This document shows, piece after piece, positions 46,968 through 60,400 of a DNA stretch of 64,000 nt; position 1 is the stretch's first letter; every line of letters begins with the position of its first letter. A program made the translations under genes and the position numbers. This DNA comes from Phoenix dactylifera (lineage: Eukaryota; Streptophyta; Magnoliopsida; Arecales; Arecaceae). The notes below the pieces were generated by a model that worked only from the letters and a program-made list of their open reading frames with translations, made no database searches and was not told where the DNA came from. Location: assembly GCF_009389715.1 (NCBI RefSeq), contig NC_052392.1, forward strand, positions 32,151,227-32,215,226. The letters are read 5' to 3'.

Positions 46968-49900
46968 TGTTTATTTTTTGTTAGTAATATATAATTCATT
47001 AGATTCTTTATTACAATTGTGGCATGTTAGATTTTAATTGCAATAATTATTTTTGCTAGCACATCATTAATAATAAATTATTCTAAAGAGTTAATAATTT
47101 GGTTAACCTCCAAGAGGTTTATTATACCTCCATTTGGACTCCTCAAGGAGTAATTTCCAGATCCCATTCAAACGGAAAATTTGGAAATTGGTTGATATAT
47201 AATAATTAATCTATTGAATTGACTTATTAGATCTTAATCAATTATTCTAATAAAGAAATAAATCTTTTAATTCATCGAATTGACATCTTAATTACAATAA
47301 TTGATTTGCTACAAAATTAGTAATTAATTATTCTAATAAGAAAATAAATCAATTCTACTATATATAATTTATTGAATTGATAAATTAGATTTCAATTACA
47401 ATAATTGTTTTGCTAAAATTAAATTTAGTAATCAATTGTTACTAATTTGGAAAGGTCAAACGAAAAATTCAAAAATTAGTTAATTCGTTTAAATTTGCAT
47501 TTAGGTTATTCTAAATATTGAATTTGTGTGATTTCTAGTGATTATATCCACTAACTAATAGTGTGTAAGAAAAGCTTGTCAAAAAGGCATACCTGCCTAA
47601 GAAAGGCTGGTACTTAAGTGAGCCTAGTGCTCCACCACCGATCTGGAGCTGATCTGGCTATTAGTTTTTTGGATATATCAATTAGACATCCAAAGTTCAA
47701 TATAAATATTAGTGCAATCTTTTGACATAGATTTTTTGCCTTCAATCAGGTTTCTGTCTCTATTCTGTAACCCTGATCCTATGGCCTCAAACACTAGTGA
47801 CCATCTTAGTGCCAAACCTGAAAAATTTGATGGCCATAACTTTAGGAGGTGGCAGAACCAAATGCGGTTCTGGCTCACCACATTAGGGTTAATCTCAGCC
47901 ATAGGTGAAAGTACGACCGAAGTTGATAACGGGTCCAACCCAACTACCTCTTCCAACACTGAACATTCTGCCTCCACTAGCACACCCTCTAGGACACCTG
48001 ATGAGATAGATTATCATTGTATCCATAGAATCCTAGGTGCTCTTTCTGAGAGGCTGTATGATATCTATTACACAGCCAAGAGTGACAAAGAACTCTGGGA
48101 CACCCTAGATAGCAAATATGGTCTTGATGATGCTGGGGTAAAGAGGTTCAAGGCCTCCGATTTCAATAAGTTTAGGATGGTGGACTCAAAGCCTATGAAT
48201 GACCAAATTCATGAATTTGAAACCCTGATCCACCAGCTTAGGGCTAATGGAACCAATTTGGATGAATCATTCCAGGTAGCCTGTTTGATAGATAAACTAC
48301 CTACTTCCTGGTCTGATTTTGCTAAGACCCTGAGCCATACCCAAGGAATTCTCACCCTAACCCAAGTCTTAAACTCCATTAGGATTGAAGAGCAGCATAG
48401 GCTCAGAAATAATACCTCTACTGGACCTAAAAATAATGCATATAATGTAGAAGCTCCTCCTAAGAAAAATCAGAACCGACCCTTCCGTAAGAATCTCAAG
48501 AAGAAACCCTACAACCCTAGAAACCCTAACCACCACTACAATGGGAAGCCTATTCAATCCCAGGAGCAGAAGAAGAAGAAAGAGGAAGGTGGTGCTCGTT
48601 TCTGTTATGTGTGTGGTCGGACCAACCATTTGTCTCCATAGTGCTTCTATAAGAAGACTGCACCTCTTCAATCTAAGAAGAAGGGTCCACACACATCCAG
48701 TGCTCAAGTCAACATGGTGACTTCCGGCGCTGGCTCCTCTGAGACAGCTTTCAGGTCTGTTTCCTTCACTCCTGAAGTTAACATGACTTTACAATCACTA
48801 GATTGGTGGATTGATACCGGAGCTGGTATTCATATTTGTTCGGATCGTTCCTGGTTTTCTTCTTACCAGATCTCAAGTGGAGGAGCTGTGATCATGGCAA
48901 ACAGCTCGGAGGCACGTGTGTTAGGAGTAGGACGTGTGGACTTAAAGCTTACCTCTGGAAAAGTCCTGTCACTGCACGGCGTCCAACATGTTCCAGTTGT
49001 TAGGAGAAACCTCATTAGTGGTTCTTTGCTTGTCCAGCAAGGCTTTCGTCTTGTTTTTGAGTCCAATAAGGTTGTAATTTCTCATGGTGTTATGTTTATT
49101 GGAAAAGGATTCCTTAGTGAAGGATTGTTCAAATTGAATGTAATAGCTCCTTCAATAAATGAAAATCCTTTGATTATGAATATAGAGCCTCCTTCTATTT
49201 GGCATGGTAGATTAGGTCATGTAAATTATAATTCAATTAAGCAACTTATGAACCTAAATCTAATACCAAAAAGTGATCTCAAGAACCATGAGAAATGTCA
49301 AACTTGTGTAGAAGCCAAACTCCCTAGGAAGCCTTTTAAATCTGTTAATAGGGATTCTGATCTATTAGAGTTGATTCATAGTGATGTTTGTGACTCTGGT
49401 AGAACTTCTAGGGGAGGTAACAGATACTTTGTAACATTTATAGATGATCTATCGAAGTTCTGTTACATCTACCTAATTAAAACCAAGGATGAGGTGCTCA
49501 GCAAATTTAAAATTTTTAAGATTGAAGCTGAGAACCAACAGAAAAAGAAAATTAAAATTCTTAGATCAGATCGGGGAGGTGAATATACATCAAATGACAT
49601 AACTCAATTCTGTGAAGATCATGGAATCATTCATGAAGTGACTGCACCCTATTCTCCCCAATCAAATGGAGTAGCAGAAAGGAAGAATAGGACTTTAATG
49701 GATATGGTGAACTCCATGCTTATAAGCTCAGGAGTGCCAGAAAATTTGTGGGGGGAAGCTCTTGTTTCAGCCTGTTATATCCTTAATAGGATTCCCTCTA
49801 AAAATAATGATCTAACCCCATATGAAGTTTGGAAACATAGAAAACCTAATCTTAGCTATTTAAAAGTGTGGGGGTGCTTGGCAAAAGTAAAAATACCTGA

Positions 49901-52285
49901 TTTTAAGAGAAAGAAAATAGGCCCTAAAACAGTGGATGCCATATTCATAGGTTATGCAGCCAATAGTAATGCAAATAGATTTCTGGTGATAAGTTCAGAA
50001 ATAAATGATATTAGTAACAACACTATCATAGAAGCCAGAGATGCAACATATTTTGAAGACACCTTTCCACTTAAGACTAGAGTAGATAGCGGTATAGCTA
50101 GTAGCTCTAGTAGAATAAGGACAAGAGAAATAGAAGTAGAAGCAGAACCTAGGAGGAGTAAAAGATCCAGGGTAGAGAAAACATTTGGAGATGATTTTTA
50201 TACCTTCCTAATAGAAGACTCTCCAACTACCTTTGAGGACGCAATGAAATCTTTGGATTCACCTTTTTGGAGAGAAGCTGTGGACAATGAGATGCAATCA
50301 ATTATCCAAAACCATACTTGGGAATTGACTGATCTTCCTCCTGGTTGTAAAACAATAGGATGCAAATGGATCTTTAAGAAGAAACTTAGGCCTGATGGCT
50401 CTGTAGATAAATTTAAGGCTAGATTAGTTGCCAAGGGCTTTACTCAGAGACCTGGGGTAGATTTCTTTGATGTTTATGCACCTGTAGCTAGGATAACTAC
50501 TATTAGGGTCCTTATAGCATTAGCCTCCATTCATAGATTAGTGATTCATCAGATGGATGTTAAGACAGCTTTTCTAAATGGAGACTTAAATGAAGAAATT
50601 TATATGGACCAACCAGAGGGATTTAAAACCCCAGGCCAAGAAAATAAAGTTTGCAGACTAGTCAGATCTCTTTATGGTCTTAAACAAGCACCCAAGCAAT
50701 GGCACTTGAAATTTGATGAAACCATAATGACATTTGGATTTGAAATCAATAGCACAGACGAATGTGTATATCATAAGAGAGTTGGACACAAATTTGTGAT
50801 CTTGTGCCTTTATGTAGATGATATACTGATCTTTGGGACAGATCTTCAGATAATTGATGAAGTAAAACAATTTTTAAGTCATAAGTTTGATATGAAAGAC
50901 TTGGGACAAGCTGACTTAATTTTAAATACCAAAATAATTAGAAGTGCAAAAAGTATTGAGTTATCCCAAAGTCATTATGTTGACAAGATACTTAATAAAT
51001 TTAATTATTCCGATTGTCAGCCTGTCTCTACTCCATTTGATCCCTCTACTCATCTTAAGAAGAACTTAGGAACTCCTGTCCTTCAAAGCCTATATGCTCA
51101 AATCATAGGCTCACTAGGATTCCTAACAAACTACACTAGGCCAGACATAGCATATGCTGTAAATAGACTTAGTAGATATACTGTTAATCCAAATAGAGAT
51201 CATTGGACAGCATTAGAGAGAATTCTTAGGTATCTTAAGGGTACCAAGTCCTATAGTTTGCACTTTAGTGGGTTTCCTGCTGTTCTAGAAGGCTATAGTG
51301 ATGCCAACTGGATCAGCGATACCTTAGATGTTAAATCCACCACAGGATACGTCTTTCTCCTAGGAGGTGCTGCTGTGTCTTGGAAATCCACCAAACAAAC
51401 CTTAATATCTAGGAGTACCATGGAATCTGAACTGATAGCTTTAGACACTACTAGCACTGAGGCTGAGTGGCTCAGAGATCTACTTATAGACCTTCCTGTA
51501 GATGAGTCACCTTTACCACCTGTCTCCTTACATTGTGACTGTAAATCTGCAATAGATAAGTGCAACCAAGAAAATGCCAATGTAAAAATGAACAGGCACT
51601 TAAAAGTACGTCATAAATCATTGAGATATAAATTGAAAAATAATGTTATTGCCTTGAATTTTGTAAAATCAGAAAATAATTTGGCTGATCAGCTTACAAA
51701 AGGTTTATCTAGAACAGTGGTTCTAGAGTCGTCGAGGGGGATGGGGCTTAGCCCATAAAGATAGATCACCACGGTGGGAACCCAACCTTAAAAGGTTCAA
51801 TGGGTAGAAACAAACCGAAGTGTGACTAAGAGGAGCACTATTTTATGTTGTCCTCATCCCTATGGCGCTAGTGCTCATAAAAGCAAGCGGTAGGATGAGT
51901 TCGTTTGTATAACTCTTAATGAGTCCGAGACCCAAGAGGTAGGAGCTTCCTTGCTAGCATCCTTATTAGGACTCACCTATATGTGCAGTCGTGAGGCCGC
52001 GATTATGGGAAATGGGCGATTTCCTAAAAAGCACATGAAAGATACCTGCGCATGGCCATAATAGCGCAACCCGCTTAGAACCCAGATCGGGCTATATTAT
52101 GTGTGCTGTTGATTTAATCTGAGCCATGGACCGAGGTTCAAGGTTAAGACCACCTTGGCTCCACAGATGTAATCAATTGTCACTAAGTGAAGGTTCAAAC
52201 CGAAAGGTACCTACACCTATTACATAATATAAGATATCCAGCATTTTATTTTGATTTTAAAATTATTTAAATTTTTGTGGGGGAT

Positions 52286-53118
52286 TGTTGGAAAAAATTT
52301 AAATGCGCACGCGGCCCGAAATTTGGCCGCGTGCGCGTTTGAGAGGAAAAAAAAAAGGGGGGTAACGCCCAGCGGGCGTTACGCTTTGGAAACGGCCGCG
52401 GCCGCGGCCGCGTGCTCGTTTGAAAACGAAAACGCCAACGGGCGTTTTCGTTTGCATTAAATGGGATGCGTGCGCCCGTTGGCGCACGTTGCGCGGACGC
52501 GTCCGCGGAAGGCGCGGACGCGTCCGCCGAAAAGACCATATTGCCCCCGATTAAATCCCTATATAAACCCCTCCATTTCATCTCTTTAGGGGTACGAAAA
52601 AATATAGAAAAATAGTAGAAAAACTCTGGAGAAATTCTTCTTCCCCTTAGCCACTTCCGATTTTCATTTTTACATTTTTATTCAGTTTTATTTTATTCTT
52701 TTCATACTGCTCTTTGCTGGATCTGCAAGTCCGATCGGGTTCGTTTTGACTTCTTCCGAGACGTGCCGAAGAAGAGGTTATAGGGTCGTCGTATCTCCGA
52801 GAAGAATTGCCGGGTGACCCGTACGTGGGGGCAAATACTTCTTTGGGACAGCGTCTACGCGCTTCGACATGCTTTCAATCAGGCTACTTTCTTCTACCTT
52901 TATTTTTAATTTAATATTAGTAGATTGGTAGGATTTGAAATTCTATGATATAAACTTATTAAATGCATAGATTTACTTTGTGCTAGAATAGATTTATTTT
53001 GTATTAAAATAGAATTATTTGGATGCCGAATGATATGCATGTATATTATTTCCTTTAAGATTTTTTATTAATTGAATTTATAGATTTATTTATTTAGTTA
53101 GGAGATATATTGCTAACA
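52286..53118 (+). repeat. 3' LTR of the young copia
   Basis: It is nearly identical to 46119-46950. A purine-rich TTTTTGTGGGGGAT lies immediately upstream. Confidence 0.95.
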
Positions 53119-56100
53119 AGACACACAATCAATACATCTGCATTAGTAGTTACCTTTTTATCCAAAGAATGCTCATAAGGACATTTCTCAAAGCCATTGT
53201 CCTAAAAATACTTGTCAATTCTTGCATTCCATGCTCTCGATGCTTGCTTCAACCCATAAAGAGCCTTCTTCAATTTGTACACTTTGTCTTCATGACCTAC
53301 TTTAACATATCCCAAAGGTTGTCTACATAAATCTCCTCTTCAAGAAAGCCATTCAAGAAAGCCAATTTTACATCAAGTTGATAGATTTTCCATTTGTGTT
53401 GAGCGGCTAAAGAAAGAACCAATCTAATAGTCTCTAACTGAGCAACGGGAGCAAATACTTCACCAAAATCAACTCCAGGTTGTTGCTTATAACCTTTTGC
53501 TACCAACCTTGCTTTGTATCTTTGAACTTTTCCTTTTACATCTTTCTGTGTCTTGTACACCCACTTCACACCAATTGATATTTTTTTTTTGTGGTAAGCT
53601 TGTCAAAGCCCAAGTATCATTTTTCTCAATTGCCTTGATCTCTTCATCCATTGCTTTCTTCCACTTATCTTCTTGAATGGCCTTTTCAAAGCATATAAGA
53701 TCACAATCTATAAAAAAACAATACAAATTTAGATTACCATCTTGATTCTCTTTAGCTTTATAAACTTCTGTCAAGCTTTTTATTTTGAGCGGTATTTCAT
53801 TAGAACTTTTCCCCAATGATGAGGATGATGATGAAGAAGGGGACCCTTGAAGAGGTGATTGTAGCTCATTCTCAACTTGTCTTGGCACTTCGTCTTGTTC
53901 AACTTGTAGCTCAACCAAAATAGTCTCATTTTGGTTCCAATCCTCCATGCCTTCTTCTTCAAACACAATATCTCGACTTATGAACACATTCTTTGTAATT
54001 GGATTGTACAACTTGTAGCCCATTGCTTGCCCACCATAACCAAGAAAGATGCATTTTTCACCTTTATCACCAAGCTTTATCCTTCTAACCTCCGAAATTT
54101 TAGTATATGCAATGCATCGTCTAAAATGAGAGACATTTGGCTTGAAAGAGCTGCAAGCTTCTTCCAGCATCTTTAAATGAACACTCTTTGTAGGGCATCT
54201 ATTCAATAAGTAGACGGCACATGCAACTGCTTCGGCCCAAAATTCTCTAGGCATTCTTTTTCTTTTTAACATACTCCTTGTCATGTTCAAGATTGTTTGA
54301 TTCTTTCTTTCAGCAACACCATTAAGTTGAGGCATGTAGGATGGAGCCACTCGATGCATAATCCTATTATTCTTACATTAATCTTCAAAGAGATCGAAAG
54401 TATACTCTTCACCTCTATCGAATCTCAAAACCTTCAATTGGTAACCACTTTGTTTCTCAACAAAAGCTTTAAACTCTTTGAAATTATCCAATGCATCGAA
54501 TTTTCTTTTCAAGAAATACATCCAAGTCTTTCGGCTAAAATCATCAATAAAAATAAGAAAATACCGATTCTTGCCATTTGACATAGGCTTCAAAGGGCTG
54601 CAAATATCGGTGTGCATAAGATTTAATGGTTTTGATGCTCTCCATCTCATTTCTTTAGTGATTCTTGATCTTTTATGCTTGCCAAGAATGCACTCTTCAC
54701 ACACTTGATGTGGATGTTCAATGAGTGGTAACCCCTTCACCATATTCTTTGTAACCAAGAGCTTCAAACCTTCAAAGTTAAGATGCCCAAATCTCAAATA
54801 CCACAACCAAAAATCGTCATGTGTAATGGAGCTAAGGCATTTTAGTACATCATGTTGAATATGCAAAGAAAACATTCTACCATATGACATTTTTACATGA
54901 GTAATTAAATTACAATGACTATCCCACAAGGTAAGAGAGCGGTTTTTCATATTAACATTGTAATTCCAAAAGTTGACCCAAGCCCCAAAAATTTCTGTGC
55001 AAATTTGGAACATAATAGACATCGAAAATAAAATCATGATTTCCATTCTTGAGTTTGATGAGAATAGTACCTTTACCTTGCACCAAAATTTTGGAGTTGT
55101 CACCAAAAGTAATATAGCCTTGCATACTTTCATCTAAGTCAACAAATAATTCCTTCTTCCCCGTGATGTAGTTGCTTGCACCGGTATCAAGATACCATGC
55201 ATTTTTTTCATTCTTCTTATTTCCATTATGAGCCAACAACAAAGTAGAAGTCACCTATTAATACTCTCTTTCTCAATGATATTAGCTTGCTCTCCAACTT
55301 CATTGCCTTGCTTTGTCCAACATTCATTGCTATAGTGCCCATGCTTGTGACAATTAAAGCATTGCACATTTCTGTTGTCAAAGCTTTGTTGATTGAAATG
55401 ATGGTTGAAATTCCCTCTTGACTTTCCTCTTGGAGGGAATGATAATTGGCTTCGTCCACCATGCCTTCCACCTCTTTCCCTATAACCGAAGTTTCTTCCT
55501 TGATTACTAAATCTTCTTTCTTGGTTCCGTAACCTCTTCCACAACCCCTATAACTTCTTTCTTGGTTCTCATAGCTTCTACCTTGGCCTCTTTGAGTACT
55601 AGCAACATGGCATTCTTCCTTGACATCTTACAAAGAGAGCTTGGAATGGAGAGCTTGTTCTAAAGAACTAGAAGACTTCTTGCTCAATCTATGCTAATAA
55701 ACTTGTAGCATTCCCATCAAATGATCAATTGTCATAGTATTCAAGTTTTTTGCCTCTTCAATAACTACCAACACATGCTCAAATTTTAGGGTCAAAGAAC
55801 GCAAAATTTTCTCCATCACCCTAACATCATCAATCTCCTCACCATTTTTTTTCATTTCATTCGCAATTGACAATGCTCTTGAAAAATAATCCGAAATGGA
55901 CTCTGACTCATTCATGCTCCACTCCTCAAATTCTCTTCTCAAAATTTGGAGCCTCACCTTCATAACTTTGTCAATACCCCTATGAGCATTCTTGAGAATT
56001 TCCCACAACTCCTTTAAAGTTTTGGCATTAAAAATTTTCTCAAAATTAGCTTCATTAATGACTTAGTAGAGAGTAAATAAAGCTTTATCTCTCTTCTTTG

Positions 56101-56422
56101 ACTCTTTGAGAATATTTCTTTGACCTCCGGTGAGCCTCTTTTCTTCTTATGGTGAGCTAGGCTCTTTAAACCCTTTTTCAATTATCTCCCATAAATCTTG
56201 AGATTCTAACAAAACCTTAATTTGAATACTCCAACGATTATATTTTCTCTTAGTTAATTAGGAAGTTGAATAGGAAGCATATTACTCTCCATTTTAATTA
56301 AAGATTACACCAATATCAAGCTCAAACTCAATACTCTTCAAAAAGCCTCAATTTCAAACCCTAGATGCAAGCCAAGTACAAGGCAACCACCAAATCACCA
56401 CACCAAGCTCTGATACCAATTT

Positions 56423-56874
56423 TGTTGGAGCAAAATAGATGCTAATAACATACAAATAGCATCAAATAATAATAGAAAATAGAGCTGAACAATAGGGCAC
56501 AAGATAGATTCAAATCCACTTCAAAAATCCTTTATTTCAACCTTGAAAAACTGAAAATATAACTTACAAATGTGCAGAAAATCAGCAACTAAGAATATGT
56601 CTTTTTTTCTTATAGTCTTCTTTCTTTTAACACAAAATCTGCTTGAGGGATTTCTCCTACCAAGCTCTCACCACCCTCTTCTTCTTTTTAAAAAGGAACT
56701 TAAAAGACACACCCTCGTACCATAAAACCTATGGGATGGTTTTTCTTTTTTTTACATAAAGTGGGAGTTAAACAAAGAGACTATTACGTACACTAAAAAA
56801 CCAGAAAATTACATATGATGCCATAAAGCAAAAGGTTAAAAAAAACCCATTAATTTGATTTAACATTTTCAACA
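56423..56874 (-). repeat. LTR of the old copia (right copy, 5' LTR)
   Basis: It pairs with 44699-45156, and the primer site lies at its left side on the plus-strand map. Confidence 0.9.
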
Positions 56875-57448
56875 GATTTTCCACATTAATTGGAGATGAT
56901 AAGCCTGCCAAAAGTCATCTGTTTATATTTCCCGGTGTTATGCTTGTAACTATTGTTTTTTATCCCCTCAAAAATTGGGTTTTGCCACAAGGATCATACC
57001 CCTGTTGTTAACAACCAAAAATTCTGGATTCAGTTCTTGAATGATACATTCTTAAAAATTTATTTTTAAAAATCACGTTACAGATAAATCTCTCTCCTTT
57101 CCTGTAGAAGATAATAATATTTATTAGCAATAAAAACCAAAAAAAATCTATCTCAGAAAAACTGAACATTGGGGTAGCTCCTAAGCTTTTTCCAAGTTAA
57201 GAAGCTGAAAGCCAGAGAAGACTATTTTTACAAAATATGTGTACATAATACAAGCATCTAAACTCTAATATACCTGGCAAACAAGCCAGCTGGGTTGTTG
57301 GCTTCTCTACTAGTGAGTCAAATGTGCCAACACTATCTCACAGTTTTCACAACCTTTCCTCTCAAGCCTAAGCAAAGTATATTATCCACAAAACAGTGAC
57401 AACTTCAAACCACTAGTCTCTCTTTCTACATTGGAATGACACAATTAC
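56875..57448. other. Spacer and probable 3' UTR of the U-box gene
   Basis: No gene was recognised. The last few hundred bases before 57449 lie where the minus-strand U-box 3' UTR should be. Confidence 0.5.
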
Positions 57449-60400
57449 TCACTTTACCAAGTTATCAGAGAAGTTGGGCATCCTGTTCAGATGCCTCAGT
57501 ATGTTCTCAGCCACCTGCTTGGTGCTACTGTCCCCTCTATGGAAAGCATTCACCAGTGCAGAGGGCAGCACCCTATCATTGGAGATATCACTGGTATCCC
57601 TGTCCCCACCCCTCATCAGAAACCTCTCAATCACCCAAAATGACTTCTGCCACACCCCATCTTCTCTGTGATCCCTCAGCACCCCCAGGACATGCCTCAC
57701 TGCATCCACCTCACTCAGCACCTCCACACTCTTCTCCACATCCACCCTCTCATCCAGCAATGTACAAATGGCTGAGAGAGCTGCCTCCACCACCTTGGGG
57801 TTCTCATGCTCCAGACACCCCATCAGCCTCTCCACAGCCTTGGACTCCAATAGACAAAAGGTGGTGGCTGGAGAGCAGGCCCCTCTGTGGACCGGGCAAA
57901 GTTGTATCCTCTTCCCCCTCCTTCCATCCTTCTGAGAGCCCAGGCTGAACCACTTGGCTAGGAAGCTCTTCCTCTTAGACCTCATTATCTCTGGGGGCTT
58001 TGAGAGGTTGACGGAGTGAGAGGAGAGATTCTCCAACCCCACTGCTGCCAGCCTCTGGACCTCATCACTTCCTGCAGTCCTCACCAGCAGGTCTGTGAAC
58101 ACCGATGTTAGATTCTGCTCTATGGCCATGTGGAGAATCTCCGGGTCATAGAGGGTGGTGGTGAACCTCACCAGAATGCCCACAAGACCCTCAAGGTAGA
58201 TACTTGCGTACCTGGTTGCTCTTGTTTCGCCTTTTTGGATGTCTCGTATTCTGTTTAGGATTATAGGAACTATGTCTTGTTCCACAATGGCTAGATTGAG
58301 TGTCAGACTCTGGTATGGGAGTTTCGCTAATAGATTCACTGATACAGCATGCTTCTTTGTGATTCGGTTGGCGTCGAACGCCATGATCAGACTCTCCGGC
58401 TGGCCCTGAGTCTTGCAGAGGCCTTCTGCTATTGTGTGGCCCATGTGGGTTGAGAGTGTGATCAATAGTTTTGCAGCGGCGATGGTGAGTTCTTCCATGG
58501 GGGAGTTCAGGAATTCGATGATTGTGTGGCACACTTCGGCCTCTTTGATCACTGACACCACGGTGACAAAAGGTTTTGGGAGTTTGGTCAGGGAGAGCAG
58601 GATTTTGATGAGGTTCACATTGAGCTCATCAGGCATGGAGCACCTGAGCAGGTGGGCAACATTGTAGATGGAGTAGTGGGAAGTGATGGTGTGGCCATGC
58701 TTGTTCACTTGGAGGCTCTCAGGGTCAATTCCGCATTCCAGTATGTTCGCAAGGACCGCAGCAGCCTCTTCCTTGGAGTCCATAGGCTCATTATGGATCC
58801 TGCGGGTGAACATCTCCTCGATCATGATTGGCACCACGCCGGCATCGACGAGTGTTTTGCTGCTTGGGTGGTGGGATGAGATCTGGACTAGAGCCTTGAA
58901 TGCTGCCTTGCGGTTCAAACTATTCCCGCTGTGGACCATTTTGATCAGGGCCTCAGAGGTCCTCTCTGCAACGCGTGTTTTCATGTCGTGCTCGAGAACA
59001 AATTCACCGAGGTAGCTCGCCATCTCCATCTGCACCTCTTCTGAACCTATTTTCGTATGTTCGTGGAAGAAGGATGTTAGAGAAAATGTTGAGTGTTTGC
59101 ATAATGCTATAATTGGAAGTAGATCATTGAGATTATTATTACATATGTTTTGTGACAATCCTGCTTTCACTAGCACTATTTTATACAAATTATACTCCCA
59201 AATATGTTGTGAGTACCGATTTTTTGCCTCCCCTAAGATTTGTTTTGCTTGCCTATCAAAATGTTGAACCTAGTTGATATTTCACTCAAGATGGCAATCC
59301 GGCATCTAAGAGTTCAGCTGAGTTTAAACTTGCATTGTGGCAGGCAAATCATGTGCTATATCAGGTGTCCAACATGAAAACTTCTAAAAGTATGTAAAAT
59401 ATGTAGCATATCAAATTTAATGCTGTTTATTTCCAAATATTGAAAGATTGGATGAGAAGTGCCATTGCATCATTAATCTAAGTAGGTGTGAGTTTTGTAA
59501 TGTGCAGGTTAATGAACATAATTATAAGATTTTTATAAAACAATAGATACTCCAAACCTTTGAATTAGAATTTCTACAAAAGGAAGTGCCATGTCCAATT
59601 GTCAGACGTACTTCAAAGGTACTTCAAAGGTGAAGCATCCAAGATAAATTTGGTGGAAGGTAGTTCTAACTGATAAACTAAGGTGGATGTCATTGTTATT
59701 GCATAACATGGTCTTTATAGTTGCCTCATTTTGGCATATATAAGAGTTGCACCCTATTATTCAGAATTAATTAAGACCTAGTACATGCCATGTTAATTCT
59801 GCACCTTGTGGTAAGGAGCATGTGATCCTTTACCATCAGATGTCAGCTGCTTCTTTTTATCACCTAATTGTATGCTTTGTTTTCCAGCCTTTATTGGATA
59901 TTCATGCACTGACAAATGTATTAGGAAATAAAGAGTGGGTTATGGAATTTACCATCAACAAGATGGGTCAGAAGGGGTTCTAAGAGGCCATTTTGTGCCA
60001 TGCGCTTGATATTCTTTGGACATTTCTCCATGTTCTTTAGTGTTTCTGCAGCTTTCTCAGCAGCAAATGCATCGGTAGACTCATTATATTTCATCGTAAT
60101 CAGCATCAGTATACACCCAGCTGTAGATCCAATGTTTTCCAATAGGAGTTCAGATTTTGAAAGCTCTAACAGGAATGAAAGAGATGCATGCCTTTCTGAG
60201 GAATGGTTGCTTGACAGCATCTTGATTGTTTCCGCAATGGCTTTCGTTTTTGCAATGATGTCCTGAAAATTATGAAGCCATTAATGAGAATATATTTAGG
60301 AACAAAGACCTAATTGACTAGTTGGTTTGTCCTACATTTATTCATTGATAAAGTGTTCTCTTGGACAAACTAGTTTCTTCTTGGAGTGTTTCTTTTCTTT

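Larger units (their letters stand above)
46119..53118 (+). mobile_element. Young Ty1/copia element, close to whole
   Basis: LTRs lie at 46119-46950 and 52286-53118, and a 5-bp duplication AGACA flanks them at 46114-46118 and 53119-53123. The leader spans 46951-47780. Gag runs from about 47781 with the WDTLDSKYG-type core and a zinc knuckle. Pol to 51758 has protease (DTGA), pre-integrase (HGRLGH..CQTC), integrase core (D-D-E), reverse transcriptase (YVDDILIFG) and RNase H (SDANWISD). A polypurine stretch precedes the right LTR. The order integrase before reverse transcriptase makes it copia. It looks close to whole, with about one break. The LTRs differ at about six positions in 832, so insertion was probably a few hundred thousand years ago. 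It entered the reverse transcriptase region of the old minus-strand copia. Lineage was not assigned. Confidence 0.95.
44625..56874 (-). mobile_element. Old Ty1/copia element, minus strand, split by a younger copia
   Basis: LTRs of about 455 bp lie at 44699-45156 (3' side) and 56423-56874 (5' side), both TG/CA bounded and differing at roughly one position in ten, so the insertion is old (several million years on usual plant rates). Next to the 5' LTR is an initiator-Met primer site (TTGGTATCAGAGC, about 56405-56421 on the minus strand). Reading leftward, gag with a zinc knuckle (about 55250-56050), protease/integrase (about 53900-55250), reverse transcriptase (about 53150-53850 and 45940-46113) and RNase H (45407-45900) follow. 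It is broken, with at least six breaks besides the insertion at 46114-53123. About 75 bp of leader also follows the left LTR (44625-44698). Confidence 0.88.
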
